64,000 bases of DNA from Paenibacillus_AR sp051594765 (GCF_051594765.1 NZ_JBPPGJ010000021.1:38590-102589), one strand, 5' to 3'. Numbered from the stretch's first letter, positions 35,701-43,899 are shown. The notes: generated from the sequence alone by a model not told the origin. Translations and numbers: made by a program.

Positions 35701-36096
35701 CGCCAGCCCGCCGTGCTGCGCCTGGCCTCCGGCCATTTCAGCCGGATGACGGAGGGGCGGTATGCCGGCATTATGGCCCCGTTAGGCGAGCAGCGGCTGA
35801 TTGCGGTGCGCCCCGATGGGGAGCCCGTGGATTCCGCCCGGTTGAGCCGGGGGACCGCCGAGCAGCTGTACCTGGCCATCCGCTTCGCCTTGACGGAGGA
35901 GTTCGCCCGGAACGAACCCATGCCGCTCGTCATGGACGATATCTTCGTCAATTTCGACCGGGCCAGGCTGGCCGCCTGTGTGCGGGAGCTGGGAGTCCTG
36001 GCGGAGAAGCACCAGATTCTGGTCTTTACCTGCCACCGACATGTGGTCGAGGCCATGACAAGCGGCTTGCCGCAGGTGCAGGTCATAGAGGTCTAG
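32794..36096 (+). CDS. YhaN-type (SbcC/Rad50-like) ATPase
   Basis: ABC/SMC-like ATPase partner of the upstream nuclease, 1100 residues. The N-terminal lobe has IRAEGFGALRDRTVELEG and Walker A LYGPNEAGKSTLLQ (about 30-43). The C-terminal lobe has the signature SRLSRGTAEQLYLAIRFAL, Walker B MPLVMDDIFVNFD and the CHRH switch (about 1010-1085). Between them lie two long Arg/Glu/Leu-rich coiled coils. No CxxC zinc hook is present; instead two hydrophobic helices occur near the middle (about 517-533 and 539-558), predicting membrane tethering. GGGAGGTG precedes GTG 32794. Confidence 0.88.
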   Translation: MIIRQIRAEGFGALRDRTVELEGPVTVLYGPNEAGKSTLLQLIRAVLFGFPSRSQSSERYEPVGGRAHGGLLELETQAGERVRVVRYAGGDTAGGRGRNPSAGTLRVIFRDGTEGSEELLRQLLGGVTAEQFRNLFAFTLTELQELRTLTSGELGGFLHSAGLGVRASAVAETERRLAQELEARFRPRGKNQGIGRLLAEADRLEAEWRRSLAAAGRYNAMADELERLAEEIASEEEELAALREELAFLRAAGPLRDKWVRSETLRKLRSELAPLTASRPPYPEDGLERHEALIAELERRDEEVRRLQAAEQRWLQRLEAWTEEDEAVAAGRWRLEELLGRLPLYRNGFVLESELAAELDQTREQHRLKRGELGLAPDSGGGSEVEPIPLSAQAEAREWLTRSMELAERKRRMLAEREGLLRSLAEAELRTAERAGELAALKERLRRQYPGCTDAQASDLQELVRELQREWRQAERLEQELRHLEERELERLLQLEQLQAASRKAGGSDSRWLRMPGGFALAVAAGWAGWFALRQEWLPAMIGGVLWAAAGIWILLASTRGIGLSEAAGPNQAGGPRTRSGRRYTGSDPSPLEMKRRELQAARETGEGRIRSRLEAVGIGRETAAAAAGTRAGTSGLPDWEDPEFPDRLERWMAGLTEAFRELARLEERLTDAETAHAALREQEGRMRKALTRLEADGAILQEEWSAWLLQWGIGMELPPEYAPDVLERLEQIRGLRSRLSKLEAQLAGALSERADFERACRSLTAWSDRDEADLPAALERRKEELSRVLEGLAGVKEAEAALAPLRVELEEAQNSRLITARKLEFLWAEAGAAGPEEFRRFGAESARLCACEEELRGIQELLAAGVGPERVAQLEKHLSSRGEEDLAEEVVQLENRLLALTARLDQAKERKGHLAGECGRLLEGSSHGDKREQQEELVARFREEASQWAVYAMAAGLLRRARETYERERQPAVLRLASGHFSRMTEGRYAGIMAPLGEQRLIAVRPDGEPVDSARLSRGTAEQLYLAIRFALTEEFARNEPMPLVMDDIFVNFDRARLAACVRELGVLAEKHQILVFTCHRHVVEAMTSGLPQVQVIEV

Positions 36097-36101
36097 AACA
36101 A

Positions 36102-36152
36102 AAGGAAGCCTGCCGTCTCCAACTCATGTTGGGGATCGGCAGGCTTCCTTAT
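36102..36152. terminator. Bidirectional terminator
   Basis: 14-bp stem (36102-36115 with 36137-36150) with flanking A and T tracts, between convergent yhaN-like and rsgA-like genes. Confidence 0.8.
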
Positions 36153-36179
36153 TGGGTCTGTCGGAATTGTGGCTCCTCT

Positions 36180-37241
36180 TCAGCGGGGCTTGACGGAGCG
36201 CATTTGCTTGTTAACGGCTTTCCACTTGGCTTTCTCCTGCTGCTGCAGGCGGACATCCTCCTTGCGTGCGAGGAAGGCCAGCTCCTTCTGCAGCTTCCGG
36301 TAGCTCTCGTAACGGTCTGCATCCAACGTTCCGTCCTCCAGGGCGGCTCGTACGGCACAGCCCGGCTCCCGTTCATGGGAGCAATTGTGGAACCGGCACC
36401 CCTCCGCCGCAGCCTCTACATCCTGGAAGCCGGCGGACAGGCCGCTGTCCGCTTCCCAGAGCTGGATTTCCCGCATGCCGGGGGTGTCGATCAGAAGCCC
36501 GCCCTCGGGCAGGAGCAGCAGCTCCCGGTGGGTCGTCGTATGGCGGCCCCGGCCGTCCTCCTCGCGGATGTCGCCCGTCGCCAAGACCTCTTGACCCGCC
36601 ATACGGTTAATCAGCGTTGATTTGCCGACCCCGGAGGAGCCCAGGAGGGCTACGGTTTGGCCCGGGCGGACGTAAGCCGCCAGCTCTCCCAAGCCCTCGC
36701 CCTCCAGGGCGCTGACCGCATGGACGGGCACGCCGACGGCGGTCTGGTGAATTTCCGCCAGCTTCTCCTCCAGATCGGCGCACAGATCCGCCTTGCTCAG
36801 GATGACCACCGGATTGGCGCCGCTCTCCCAAGCGAGGACCAGATAACGCTCCAGCCGCCGGACGTTGAAGTCCTGATTCAACGCTTGAACCAGGAATACC
36901 GTATCCACATTGACGGCCACGATCTGCTCCTCTGTTACCTGTCCCGCCACCTTGCGGGAGAATTTGCTGAAGCGCGGGAGGATCGCATGGATGGTGGCGC
37001 GCCCTTCCGAGGGACGGGCGTCCACAACCACCCAATCCCCAACGGCGGGATAATCCTCCCGGCCGGATGCTTGAAAGCGAAGCTTGCCGGAGATCTCCGC
37101 CAAGAGCTCCCCGTGCTCCGTCATGACTCGGTATAGATGCTTATGCTCCAGGACGACCCGGCCCGCGGTCCAGCCTTCGGTACGGTACGGCGCCATGGAT
37201 GCTTCAAAAAGGGATCTCCATCCCCATAGTTCCAAATTCAT
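36180..37241 (-). CDS. rsgA: Ribosome small-subunit maturation GTPase
   Basis: Circularly permuted GTPase acting in late 30S assembly, 353 residues. An N-terminal OB fold (about 30-100) is followed by G-motifs in permuted order: G4 as LSKADLC, then G1 GSSGVGKSTLINRM, switch I region GRGRHTTTHREL and G3 DTPGMREIQ. A C-terminal zinc knuckle reads CRFHNCSHEREPGC. The motif order identifies RsgA/YjeQ. At 353 residues it is nearer E. coli RsgA than the B. subtilis protein (about 300), and no prkC or rpe is adjacent, so it may be a second paralogue. AGGAGG lies 12 nt before ATG 37241. Confidence 0.88.
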   Translation of the reverse strand: MNLELWGWRSLFEASMAPYRTEGWTAGRVVLEHKHLYRVMTEHGELLAEISGKLRFQASGREDYPAVGDWVVVDARPSEGRATIHAILPRFSKFSRKVAGQVTEEQIVAVNVDTVFLVQALNQDFNVRRLERYLVLAWESGANPVVILSKADLCADLEEKLAEIHQTAVGVPVHAVSALEGEGLGELAAYVRPGQTVALLGSSGVGKSTLINRMAGQEVLATGDIREEDGRGRHTTTHRELLLLPEGGLLIDTPGMREIQLWEADSGLSAGFQDVEAAAEGCRFHNCSHEREPGCAVRAALEDGTLDADRYESYRKLQKELAFLARKEDVRLQQQEKAKWKAVNKQMRSVKPR

Positions 37242-37587
37242 CTCGTTCGTGAACCTCCTGCTCATGGTTAAGGTTGCGCACGGAATCGTCGTTCCTAATC
37301 AGCGCCACCCGCAGGAGTCCGGTTGTCAGCCTAAGCCGTGCTGCTTATGGCCGCGGACGCCTGCGGCGGTTGTGGCCCCTCCAACAATGCTCTTGTACAT
37401 TCAACATCATCCTTTCGGCTAATAGGGGACCCCGGTCCGTCGGTTGTCCTGTTCCTTAGTATACGCCAACGGCTGCCATCCGCTAATGGAATCCTTAATT
37501 ATAACCAATCATTCCGAAGCCGGCCGGAATTTGGTACAATGGAGGCTATGGACAGGCACAGCCAATGGGTGTAGGAGGAACGTAAGA
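37242..37587. other. Divergent intergenic region, rsgA / tagA-like
   Basis: 346 bp between divergent genes. No convincing RNA gene or repeat is seen. On the minus strand an ORF of 24 codons (37326-37400, MYKSIVGGATTAAGVRGHKQ start) has AAGGATG about 8 nt upstream. It is too short to trust. Confidence 0.4.
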
Positions 37588-38325
37588 ATGTCGTATGAAA
37601 CGGTAAACGTATTGGGGATTCCCTTCCCCAAGCTGACCTTGAAGGAAACCGTCGATCTGTTGACGGATGTGATCGACCGTGATGAGGACCGGGTGTTCCA
37701 CGTGGTGACCGTCAACCCGGAGATCGTCATGGCCTGCGGCGAGGACCGGGAGCTCCGCTCCATCGTCGATGAAGCCGGGCATCTGACCGCCGACGGCATC
37801 GGCATTGTCATTGCTTCCGGCTGGAACGGGAACCGGCTGCCGGAGCGGGTGACCGGCTTCGATCTGATGATCAGCCTCTTGGAATTGGGCGGCAAGAAGG
37901 GGTGGTCCTTCTACCTTCTGGGCGCCGATCCGGAGACCAACGAGAAAGCGGCGGCCACCATCTTGGAGCGGTACCCCGGCGTAACCATTGCGGGCCGCCA
38001 GCATGGCTTCTTCAAGCCCGAGGAGGAGCCCCGCATCGTGGCGGATATAGAAGCCGCCGATCCGGACATCCTGCTCGTCGCGCTAGGCGTTCCCAAGGCG
38101 GAGCGCTGGATCTATCAGCACAAGCCGCAGCTGAAGACCCGCCTGGCTATGGGCGTCGGCGGAAGCCTGGACGTGGTGGCCGGCAAGGTGAAGCGGGCTC
38201 CGGTCTTCTGGCAGAAGATTCATCTGGAATGGCTGTACCGGCTCATGAGGCAGCCGTCCCGGTGGAGACGCCAGCTGGTGCTGCCCCGCTTCGCCGTGCG
38301 TGCTTGGCTGAACCGCAGCAGATGA
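37588..38325 (+). CDS. WecG/TagA-family glycosyltransferase
   Basis: Predicted to add N-acetylmannosamine (or a related sugar) to undecaprenyl-linked GlcNAc, an early step of wall teichoic acid or similar polymer synthesis; 245 residues, membrane-associated. Family motifs: TVNPEIVMACGED, LTADGIGIVIAS (with the catalytic Asp), FYLLGADPETNEKAA, PDILLVALGVPKAERWIYQHK, MGVGGSLDVVAGKVKRAP and the C-terminal EWLYRLMRQPSRWRR membrane-binding tail. ATG 37588 has GGAGGAA 9 nt upstream; the frame is open further upstream but lacks a site. Confidence 0.92.
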   Translation: MSYETVNVLGIPFPKLTLKETVDLLTDVIDRDEDRVFHVVTVNPEIVMACGEDRELRSIVDEAGHLTADGIGIVIASGWNGNRLPERVTGFDLMISLLELGGKKGWSFYLLGADPETNEKAAATILERYPGVTIAGRQHGFFKPEEEPRIVADIEAADPDILLVALGVPKAERWIYQHKPQLKTRLAMGVGGSLDVVAGKVKRAPVFWQKIHLEWLYRLMRQPSRWRRQLVLPRFAVRAWLNRSR

Positions 38326-38368
38326 AAAAAGGTGGTGAACCGGGAAATCCCCGGTCACCACCTTTTTG
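38325..38368. terminator. Bidirectional terminator
   Basis: A long stem AAAAAGGTGGTGA../..TCACCACCTTTTT between the tagA-like gene and the convergent transporter, with A and T tracts at its base. Confidence 0.85.
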
Positions 38369-38380
38369 CTGCCACTAGAT

Positions 38381-39340
38381 TTAACCGAACAGCCGGAGCA
38401 CCAATACGCCGCCCAGAGCCAAGGCCATGCCGGCCAGCTCCTTGGGCTTGAAGCGCTCCTTCAGGAAGAAGCGGGCGTAGAGCAGGATGAGAAGCACGTT
38501 CAGCGCGATGATGGCTGACACCAGCCCGGTCACGCCCAGCTTGAAGGCCGGCAGGATCAGAACCATGCCGGATACGTTCGTCAAGCCCACCAGCATTCCC
38601 ACGAGCACCGTCTTGCCGGCGCTCCAGCGGGAAGCGGCGGCCGCAGCCGCCTCCGGAGCAGCCCGGTCCGCAGCGGTCTGCATCGGCACCGCCTCCTGAG
38701 CGGCCGCAGCAGTCTCTGTCCTCGCTGTACCGGCCTTGACCAGCTTCTTCGCAGCTGCAGAGCTGCGCAAGGCGGCGAAGCCGAACAGCACGCTGCCCGT
38801 CAGATACATGACCGCCACCGTCGGCAGCGTTTCGCCTCCCCACAGTGTGGCCTGCTTGCTGGACAGGTCCGTCAGCGCAAACGTGAACATGGCCAAGAGT
38901 CCCCATTGGGCGCCTTTCCAATCCTGCAGGGACAGTCCTCCGGAGCTCTTGATGAGCAGACCTCCGCCCATAATGACGGCGAATGCCGAGAGCTGCGCCG
39001 GATTCAGCTTCTCGCCCCACAGGACGAAAGCCACCAGCACCACCACCAGCGGGGGCAGCCCGGATAGCAGGGCTACGATCGAGGCTTTCCCAACGGAGAA
39101 GCCTTTGTGCATCGCTGAGTTGGAGATATAGGAGAAGACCCCCATAGCCAGTCCCATAGCGGCTCCGGCGGTCCAGGCTTGTCCCCAGCCTCCGTTCAAC
39201 AGCAGGGCGACCAGCGCCCCGCAGAGATAGACGCCGAACAACAATACGTTCCGATCCGCGGGCTGCTTGGAGGTCCATTGGTACAGGATGCCTCTTAACC
39301 CGAAGCAGCAGGCTGCTCCCGCTGCGTATGCCAACCACAT
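38381..39340 (-). CDS. EamA/DMT-family transporter
   Basis: A 319-residue membrane protein with about ten hydrophobic helices in two five-helix halves, the drug/metabolite transporter plan. The first half includes GLAMGVFSYISNSAMHKGFSVGKASIVALLSGLPP, the second ALNVLLILLYARFFLKERFKPKELAGMALALGGVL, each like the EamA core. An Ala-rich charged loop (about 215-250) joins the halves. Substrate unknown. ATG 39340 is chosen for AAGGAG 10 nt upstream; the open frame to 39532 overlaps the SDR gene and is unlikely. It follows the SDR gene by 98 bp. Confidence 0.85.
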   Translation of the reverse strand: MWLAYAAGAACCFGLRGILYQWTSKQPADRNVLLFGVYLCGALVALLLNGGWGQAWTAGAAMGLAMGVFSYISNSAMHKGFSVGKASIVALLSGLPPLVVVLVAFVLWGEKLNPAQLSAFAVIMGGGLLIKSSGGLSLQDWKGAQWGLLAMFTFALTDLSSKQATLWGGETLPTVAVMYLTGSVLFGFAALRSSAAAKKLVKAGTARTETAAAAQEAVPMQTAADRAAPEAAAAAASRWSAGKTVLVGMLVGLTNVSGMVLILPAFKLGVTGLVSAIIALNVLLILLYARFFLKERFKPKELAGMALALGGVLVLRLFG

Positions 39341-39438
39341 GATGTTTGCACTCCTTATCCGTTTCATGCGGAAGGTTCCCGCATCCGTGGCGGCATACGC
39401 CGGACGAGGGAACCCTCCGAGATTCTCTGTCTTCCATT

Positions 39439-40200
39439 CTACTCGTAAATCATCTTCACTGTCATGCCCCCGTCGATGACCAGATTCTGGCCGGTTATGA
39501 AGCCGGCATCCGGACCGCTTAGGTACAGGCACGCCTTGGCGATGTCATCCGGCACGCCGACGCGTCCGACCGGATGCTGCAGACGGTCCTGCTCGGAGTG
39601 GTAGGGCGTGACGGAGCGGGACGACAGCTGCCAATCACCGGTCTCGATCCAGCCCGGACTGACGGCATTGACCCGGATCCCGAACGGGCCTAAGCTGATG
39701 GCCATCGCATGGGTCAGCGCCAGAATTCCGCCCTTAGATGCGGAATAGGCTTCCGTACCCGCCTCCGACATGAGGGCCCGGGTCGAGGCGATATTGATGA
39801 TGGCTCCGCCCGTGCCCTGGTCCCGCATGATCCGCGCCGCATATTGAGAGGCGGCGAAGGCTCCCCGAAGGTTCACGGCCAGCACCCGGTCCCAGTCCTC
39901 CAGCTTCAGCTCGAGGAACGGGGCGCTCCGTCCGATGCCCGCATTGTTGATCAGCACGTCGATGGAGCCCAGATCGCTGCGGGTCAGACGGAGCCAGTGC
40001 TCCAGCTCTGCCGGCACGCCGGTGTCGGCCCGGAGGAACAGAGCCTGGCCGCCCTTATTCCGAATCTCCCGGATGACCTCCTGCCCCGCTTCCTTGTCGA
40101 TGTCGCAGATGGACACCGCATATCCCGCCTCCGCATAACGGATCGCCGCCGCTCGGCCAATGCCTTGGCCGCCACCCGTAATGACTGCAACCTTTGACAT
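39439..40200 (-). CDS. Short-chain dehydrogenase/reductase
   Basis: NAD(P)-dependent classical SDR, 253 residues. Cofactor motif TGGGQGIG (about 8-15), an acidic residue after the second strand (CDIDKEAG), which favours NAD over NADP, structural NNAG, catalytic Ser in NIASTRAL and the YSASKGG motif with catalytic Tyr and Lys. C-terminal SPGWIETGDW and ITGQNLVIDGGMTV are typical. Substrate unknown. GGAGGGA precedes the ATG at 40200. The open frame extends about 160 codons upstream but crosses the promoter region of the next gene. Confidence 0.92.
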   Translation of the reverse strand: MSKVAVITGGGQGIGRAAAIRYAEAGYAVSICDIDKEAGQEVIREIRNKGGQALFLRADTGVPAELEHWLRLTRSDLGSIDVLINNAGIGRSAPFLELKLEDWDRVLAVNLRGAFAASQYAARIMRDQGTGGAIINIASTRALMSEAGTEAYSASKGGILALTHAMAISLGPFGIRVNAVSPGWIETGDWQLSSRSVTPYHSEQDRLQHPVGRVGVPDDIAKACLYLSGPDAGFITGQNLVIDGGMTVKMIYE

Positions 40201-40365
40201 ATCCGAATCCCTCCAGTAAGGAAATGGGCAACGCCCAGGCACGCCCTTCCGCGGGCTTGTAACTTCCACCATATTATATATGAGGGCTGTACCCGAACGC
40301 ATTGCTTTTTTTTGAACCGTTGGAATAGTATAGTAGTGGTAGACATGCATTTGGGAGGGAACGCC

Positions 40366-40677
40366 ATGCCGACCGCCGACAAAAAAAGCTTCGACCGCGA
40401 CATCACCTATCAAGTAGGCTGGAAAAAAGGAAAGATCCATATCCAGGGGCAGACAGGAGCCGAACCAGGCAAGCCGGCTGCCGAAGAAGGCGGCTCTGGC
40501 GCTTTGTCCGGGGAGTTGCGGATGGAAGATCAGGAGCCGGGCCGAATCTGGACCTCCATATGGAGGGCTCTGCCGTATCCGACGGAAAATGCGGTGTTTG
40601 TGCTGGCAGCGGTTCTGCCGGTTGCAGCTTTCGCCGCCGTCCTGTGGCTGGTGTCTAAGCTGTCTCAGGCTTATTAG
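40366..40677 (+). CDS. Small protein with C-terminal membrane helix
   Basis: A 103-residue protein: hydrophilic N-terminus (MPTADKKSFDRDITYQVGWKKGK), a Gly/Glu-rich middle, and one hydrophobic segment near the C-terminus (NAVFVLAAVLPVAAFAAVLWLVS). This is a tail-anchored topology. No family recognised. GGGAGGGA lies 5 nt before ATG 40366. It is followed after 23 bp by another small membrane protein. Confidence 0.65.
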   Translation: MPTADKKSFDRDITYQVGWKKGKIHIQGQTGAEPGKPAAEEGGSGALSGELRMEDQEPGRIWTSIWRALPYPTENAVFVLAAVLPVAAFAAVLWLVSKLSQAY

Positions 40678-40700
40678 CATGAACGGGAGGGGAATCGTGT

Positions 40701-41120
40701 ATGTATACTGCTTTGGCTATATTTGCGTCCGTCATCGGCTTATTGGTGACCGGGGCCGCCGTGTATACGGCTTGGTTCGTTTGGAAGCTGCGCCAAGAGA
40801 AGAAGGATCCCCTGGACGGGAATTCCTTCGTGGCCTCCGCGCTCTTGAAGTGGACGGTCTTCGACTTCGGTCTTGTCTTCCTGGTTCTGGCCGGTCTCGT
40901 CTTCCTGCTGGCAGATCTGGTGGGAGTCATGAAGGACAAGGACTTATATCCCTATTACCATTACGGATACTTGATTAGCGGCTTCATCTTCTGTCTGCTG
41001 GGGCTGCTCTTCCTGCTGACACGCCTGTTCCTCGTGCTCCGGCTAGCGGGGAAGGGAGCCGCGGCGCCACATCACCATCACGAGCCAAATCAGGCTCACC
41101 AGGCCGATGGAGGGGTATAG
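40701..41120 (+). CDS. Small multi-pass membrane protein
   Basis: A 139-residue protein with three hydrophobic helices (about 3-28, 50-72, 87-113) and a His-rich C-terminal tail (HHHHEPNQAH) that might bind metal. No family recognised. GGGAGGGG precedes the ATG. Its last 78 bases overlap the convergent YkvI-like gene, so its C-terminal tail is encoded opposite that gene's end; codon pressure on the shared stretch may explain the unusual tail. Confidence 0.65.
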   Translation: MYTALAIFASVIGLLVTGAAVYTAWFVWKLRQEKKDPLDGNSFVASALLKWTVFDFGLVFLVLAGLVFLLADLVGVMKDKDLYPYYHYGYLISGFIFCLLGLLFLLTRLFLVLRLAGKGAAAPHHHHEPNQAHQADGGV

Positions 41121-42083
41121 CACCTCCAGAAGCTGGCCGAAGCCCGCCTGGCTGACGAGATAGCAGCCGGCCAGAATGGCCGGTATCACCAGGCGGTTAT
41201 GCAGTCCGGTCCGCTCCTGCAGCTGAAGGGCGATGCCGTATACGTTGGACAAGAAAGTGGTCAGAATCTCCCCGAAGATGACCAGGATGTACAAGCCCTG
41301 AACGGTCCGCCCCAACGGTCCGATCAGGTGGCCCATGGGGATCTCATAGCCGGTGATGCCGGGCATCCGGGCCGACAGGGCATAATGGCAGGCCAGCAGC
41401 AGGACGCCGATTCCGATTCCGCCCAGTACTCCGCCCCATAACCGGATCTTGCGGTCTTCGACCGTCCGGCCCAGCGGGACGAGAACGGCTTGGGCCAGCG
41501 CCAAGTTGTAAGCGGTATAGAGGATGGAATCGAACCATACCCGATGCCAGGGATAGGGGGAGGTCAATTCCAGCCAATTGCCGGCGCCCGGCAGACGGAA
41601 GGTGGTCCAGACGATGGCGAAGGTGAAGAGGAGCATGACCGGGACCACAATGGAGTTGACGGCCAGGATGGCATTCATCCCCCGCTGGAGAAGCAGGTAG
41701 GTCAGAAGCAGGGTGATGAACAGCCCGATCTGATAAGGAATGCCCAGGTGCTCCGCGAAGAGGGAACCGGCTCCCGCCAGCATGACGGATGTTACGCCGA
41801 ACAGCACAACCAGCGTGACGAGGCTGATCCACTTGCCCATCCGCTCTCCGAAGAGCTCCTTGTTCAGATCCTCGTAGGAGGTGGCTCCGATCTCGTGGGC
41901 GGCATTCATGAGCTTCGTTCCGAGCCATACGAACAGCACGGTGGCGGCAGCGATGGTTGCCGTAGCCATCCAGCCGTATCGGGTGAAGAAGAGAAGGATC
42001 TCCTTCCCGGAGGCGAAGCCGGCCCCTACGATGGTTCCCATATAAGTGAAAGCAACCTGAAGGATTTGGCTTATTTTGCGCAT
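41043..42083 (-). CDS. YkvI-family membrane transporter
   Basis: A 346-residue membrane protein with about ten helices, resembling B. subtilis YkvI, a distant member of the amino acid/polyamine/sodium symporter superfamily. The opening ILQVAFTYMGTIVGAGFASGKEILLFFTRYG carries the unwound first helix (GxGxxSGxE-like, here GAGFASGKE) typical of LeuT-fold transporters. Substrate is unknown. GAGAGGGG lies upstream of ATG 42083. It overlaps the convergent small membrane gene by 78 bp and is divergent from dedA. Confidence 0.82.
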   Translation of the reverse strand: MRKISQILQVAFTYMGTIVGAGFASGKEILLFFTRYGWMATATIAAATVLFVWLGTKLMNAAHEIGATSYEDLNKELFGERMGKWISLVTLVVLFGVTSVMLAGAGSLFAEHLGIPYQIGLFITLLLTYLLLQRGMNAILAVNSIVVPVMLLFTFAIVWTTFRLPGAGNWLELTSPYPWHRVWFDSILYTAYNLALAQAVLVPLGRTVEDRKIRLWGGVLGGIGIGVLLLACHYALSARMPGITGYEIPMGHLIGPLGRTVQGLYILVIFGEILTTFLSNVYGIALQLQERTGLHNRLVIPAILAGCYLVSQAGFGQLLEVLYPSIGLVSLIWLVMVMWRRGSLPR

Positions 42084-42145
42084 GATAACAAAGACCCCTC
42101 TCGTCCGACCTGTTAGTACAAGGGTATGAACGGGAGAGGACCCGC

Positions 42146-42823
42146 ATGACAAGATCGTGGGACGGGTTTTCCGCGGCTTGGCTGCAGACGATCATGATGG
42201 ATGGAGCGTGCAACGTGCTGGAGATGTTGAAGGAGTGGATTCTGGATTACGGGTACGCCGCATTGTACGGCTTGTTGGCGGTGGGGATAATCGGCCTTCC
42301 GGTGCCGGATGAGATCCTGATGACCTTCGTGGGTTATTTGACCTCCATCGGGTGGTTCTCGTACCCCGCCGCGTTGGCGGTTGCCTTCGCCGGTGCCTTG
42401 ACCGGCATGCTGATCAGCTATTATATCGGTCATAAAGTGGGCAAGCCCTTCCTCCGTAAATACGGCAAATGGGTCAAGCTGACTCCGCGGAGGCTGGACA
42501 AGGCGGAGGGCTGGTTTCACCGCTTCGGGCTGTGGACCGTTACGTTCGGTTACTTCGTGCCGGGGGTCCGGCATCTGACCTGCTACCTGGCGGGGATCAG
42601 CGGGGTCGGCTTTTGGCGCTACCTGATCTATGCCTGCACCGGTGCTCTTCTCTGGTCGGCGACCTTCATTTCACTGGGACACTTCATCGGGCAAAATATC
42701 GATTCCGTTATGCCGCAAATCCACCGCTATATGGGCTATGGACTCTTGGGCATCGCGGTGCTGGCTGCGGGCACGGCTTACTTCATGGTGAAGAGCCGCA
42801 AGCGGGTGGCCGGATCCCGGTAA
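42146..42823 (+). CDS. DedA-family membrane protein
   Basis: A 225-residue polytopic protein of the DedA/SNARE-associated family; some members flip undecaprenyl phosphate or phosphatidylethanolamine. Family motifs: GLPVPDEILMTFVGYLTS with the membrane-embedded acidic residue, LTGMLISYYIGHKVGKPFLRKYGKW, and FGYFVPGVRHLTCYLAGISG with the essential Arg (FxPxxR). AGAGGACC precedes the ATG; a later start near GTG 42212 is possible because the first residues are poorly conserved in the family. Confidence 0.9.
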   Translation: MTRSWDGFSAAWLQTIMMDGACNVLEMLKEWILDYGYAALYGLLAVGIIGLPVPDEILMTFVGYLTSIGWFSYPAALAVAFAGALTGMLISYYIGHKVGKPFLRKYGKWVKLTPRRLDKAEGWFHRFGLWTVTFGYFVPGVRHLTCYLAGISGVGFWRYLIYACTGALLWSATFISLGHFIGQNIDSVMPQIHRYMGYGLLGIAVLAAGTAYFMVKSRKRVAGSR

Positions 42824-42849
42824 CCGCATATGGTCCTGGCCCATCAAGA

Positions 42850-42910
42850 AGAAGCCGGTCCGGAAGTGAAAGCCTTGTTCATCAAGGTTTTCGCTTCCGG
42901 ACCGGCTTCT
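42850..42910. terminator. Bidirectional terminator
   Basis: Long stem, AGAAGCCGGTCCGGAAG paired with CTTCCGGACCGGCTTCT, between convergent dedA and lipoprotein genes. Confidence 0.75.
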
Positions 42911-42918
42911 ATGAGGTT

Positions 42919-43614
42919 CTATTCCGTTCTCCGGAACATCTTGATCGATTGGATGGACTTGGTCTTCGGGTCTACATCGAGCTTCAGGACCGTTTCCTTC
43001 GTCCGGTAGGTTAGAACATAATCTGTATTCGCATCCGGCTTGCCCAGGGCGGTATAGGCCGCCTCGATTTCCTGACCGAGATGCAGACCGTTCAATCCCG
43101 GATCCACATCGTCCTCGGTAATCTCCACGAACTCCGCCTGCTGCTTCTTATTGAATCCGACCAAGAAGCCCAGGTATTCCGCCACCGTAATGGGGTCGTC
43201 TCCGTCCTCCATTACATAAGTGCCGTAAGGGTTGCCGTGGAGCTGTACGGTCTTTTCCTTGGAGTCGCCGATGGCTACGCCCATCAGAAGCGGCTTCTCG
43301 ACGGAATAGGAATCGAAGGTTTTCTTGGTCTTGCCGGGGCTTCCGGCAGGTGCCTTGGGGTCATTGGCTGCCGCTTGCTGGACCGCGTTGGCTGCACTGG
43401 CTTGCTTCTCCGTGTTCGTAACGGATGGGGCAGGAGGCGGGGAAGCCGTTGATGCGGCAGCCGCAGGTTCGGTACCGGCGGCGGGAGTCGAAGCGGGCGT
43501 GCTAGATTGGGGGGCCGCGGAGGGCTCCGAACCGGCGCATCCGGCAGCGGACAAGGCGGCGGCCAGGAACAGGATTCCGGCAGCCGACCGGTAAAGTCGT
43601 TTCTCCCTCATCAT
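42919..43614 (-). CDS. Lipoprotein with an Ala/Pro-rich linker
   Basis: A 231-residue exported lipoprotein. The lipobox is LSAAGC (Cys about residue 25). A low-complexity Ala/Ser/Pro/Thr linker (about 27-95) follows, then a compact C-terminal domain (about 105-231) with MGVAIGDSKEKTVQLHGNPYGTYVMEDG and LGFLVGFNKKQQAEFVEI. That domain resembles the YjgB/DUF4309-type surface proteins of Bacillales; the match is by eye only. AAGGAT precedes ATG 43614. Confidence 0.75.
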   Translation of the reverse strand: MMREKRLYRSAAGILFLAAALSAAGCAGSEPSAAPQSSTPASTPAAGTEPAAAASTASPPPAPSVTNTEKQASAANAVQQAAANDPKAPAGSPGKTKKTFDSYSVEKPLLMGVAIGDSKEKTVQLHGNPYGTYVMEDGDDPITVAEYLGFLVGFNKKQQAEFVEITEDDVDPGLNGLHLGQEIEAAYTALGKPDANTDYVLTYRTKETVLKLDVDPKTKSIQSIKMFRRTE

Positions 43615-43869
43615 TGGATCGATCCTTTCGTTATCCTGCATCCGTTCACAGAACTTTTTCTATCATATCAACAACAGACCGGTTCTCACAATGCCGGTAT
43701 GGAACCAAATGGGACCATTAGGGAAGAAATCAAGCCGATTGGGAATCTCCCGGCCCGGTTTCGGAACCGCAGGACCTATTTTTGAACGCATGCTGGCTTA
43801 TATACTATATTAGACGGGAAAAACCTCCCAAAAGTTTCACACCTTTTCAAAAAATGTCCCATTCTCCGC

Positions 43870-43899
43870 TTGAATTGGGTTCCCCGGCTATGGTAATGT
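43870..43899 (+). promoter_or_regulatory. Promoter of xpt
   Basis: -35 TTGAAT at 43870-43875, 18-bp spacer, -10 TAATGT at 43894-43899, giving a leader of about 67 nt. No purine riboswitch is visible, unlike in B. subtilis. The 358-bp gap 43615-43972 holds no other gene. Confidence 0.5.

Noticed and set aside
37326..37400. 24-codon minus-strand ORF with a ribosome site
   Set aside because: Too short and without recognised similarity; recorded in the intergenic entry only.
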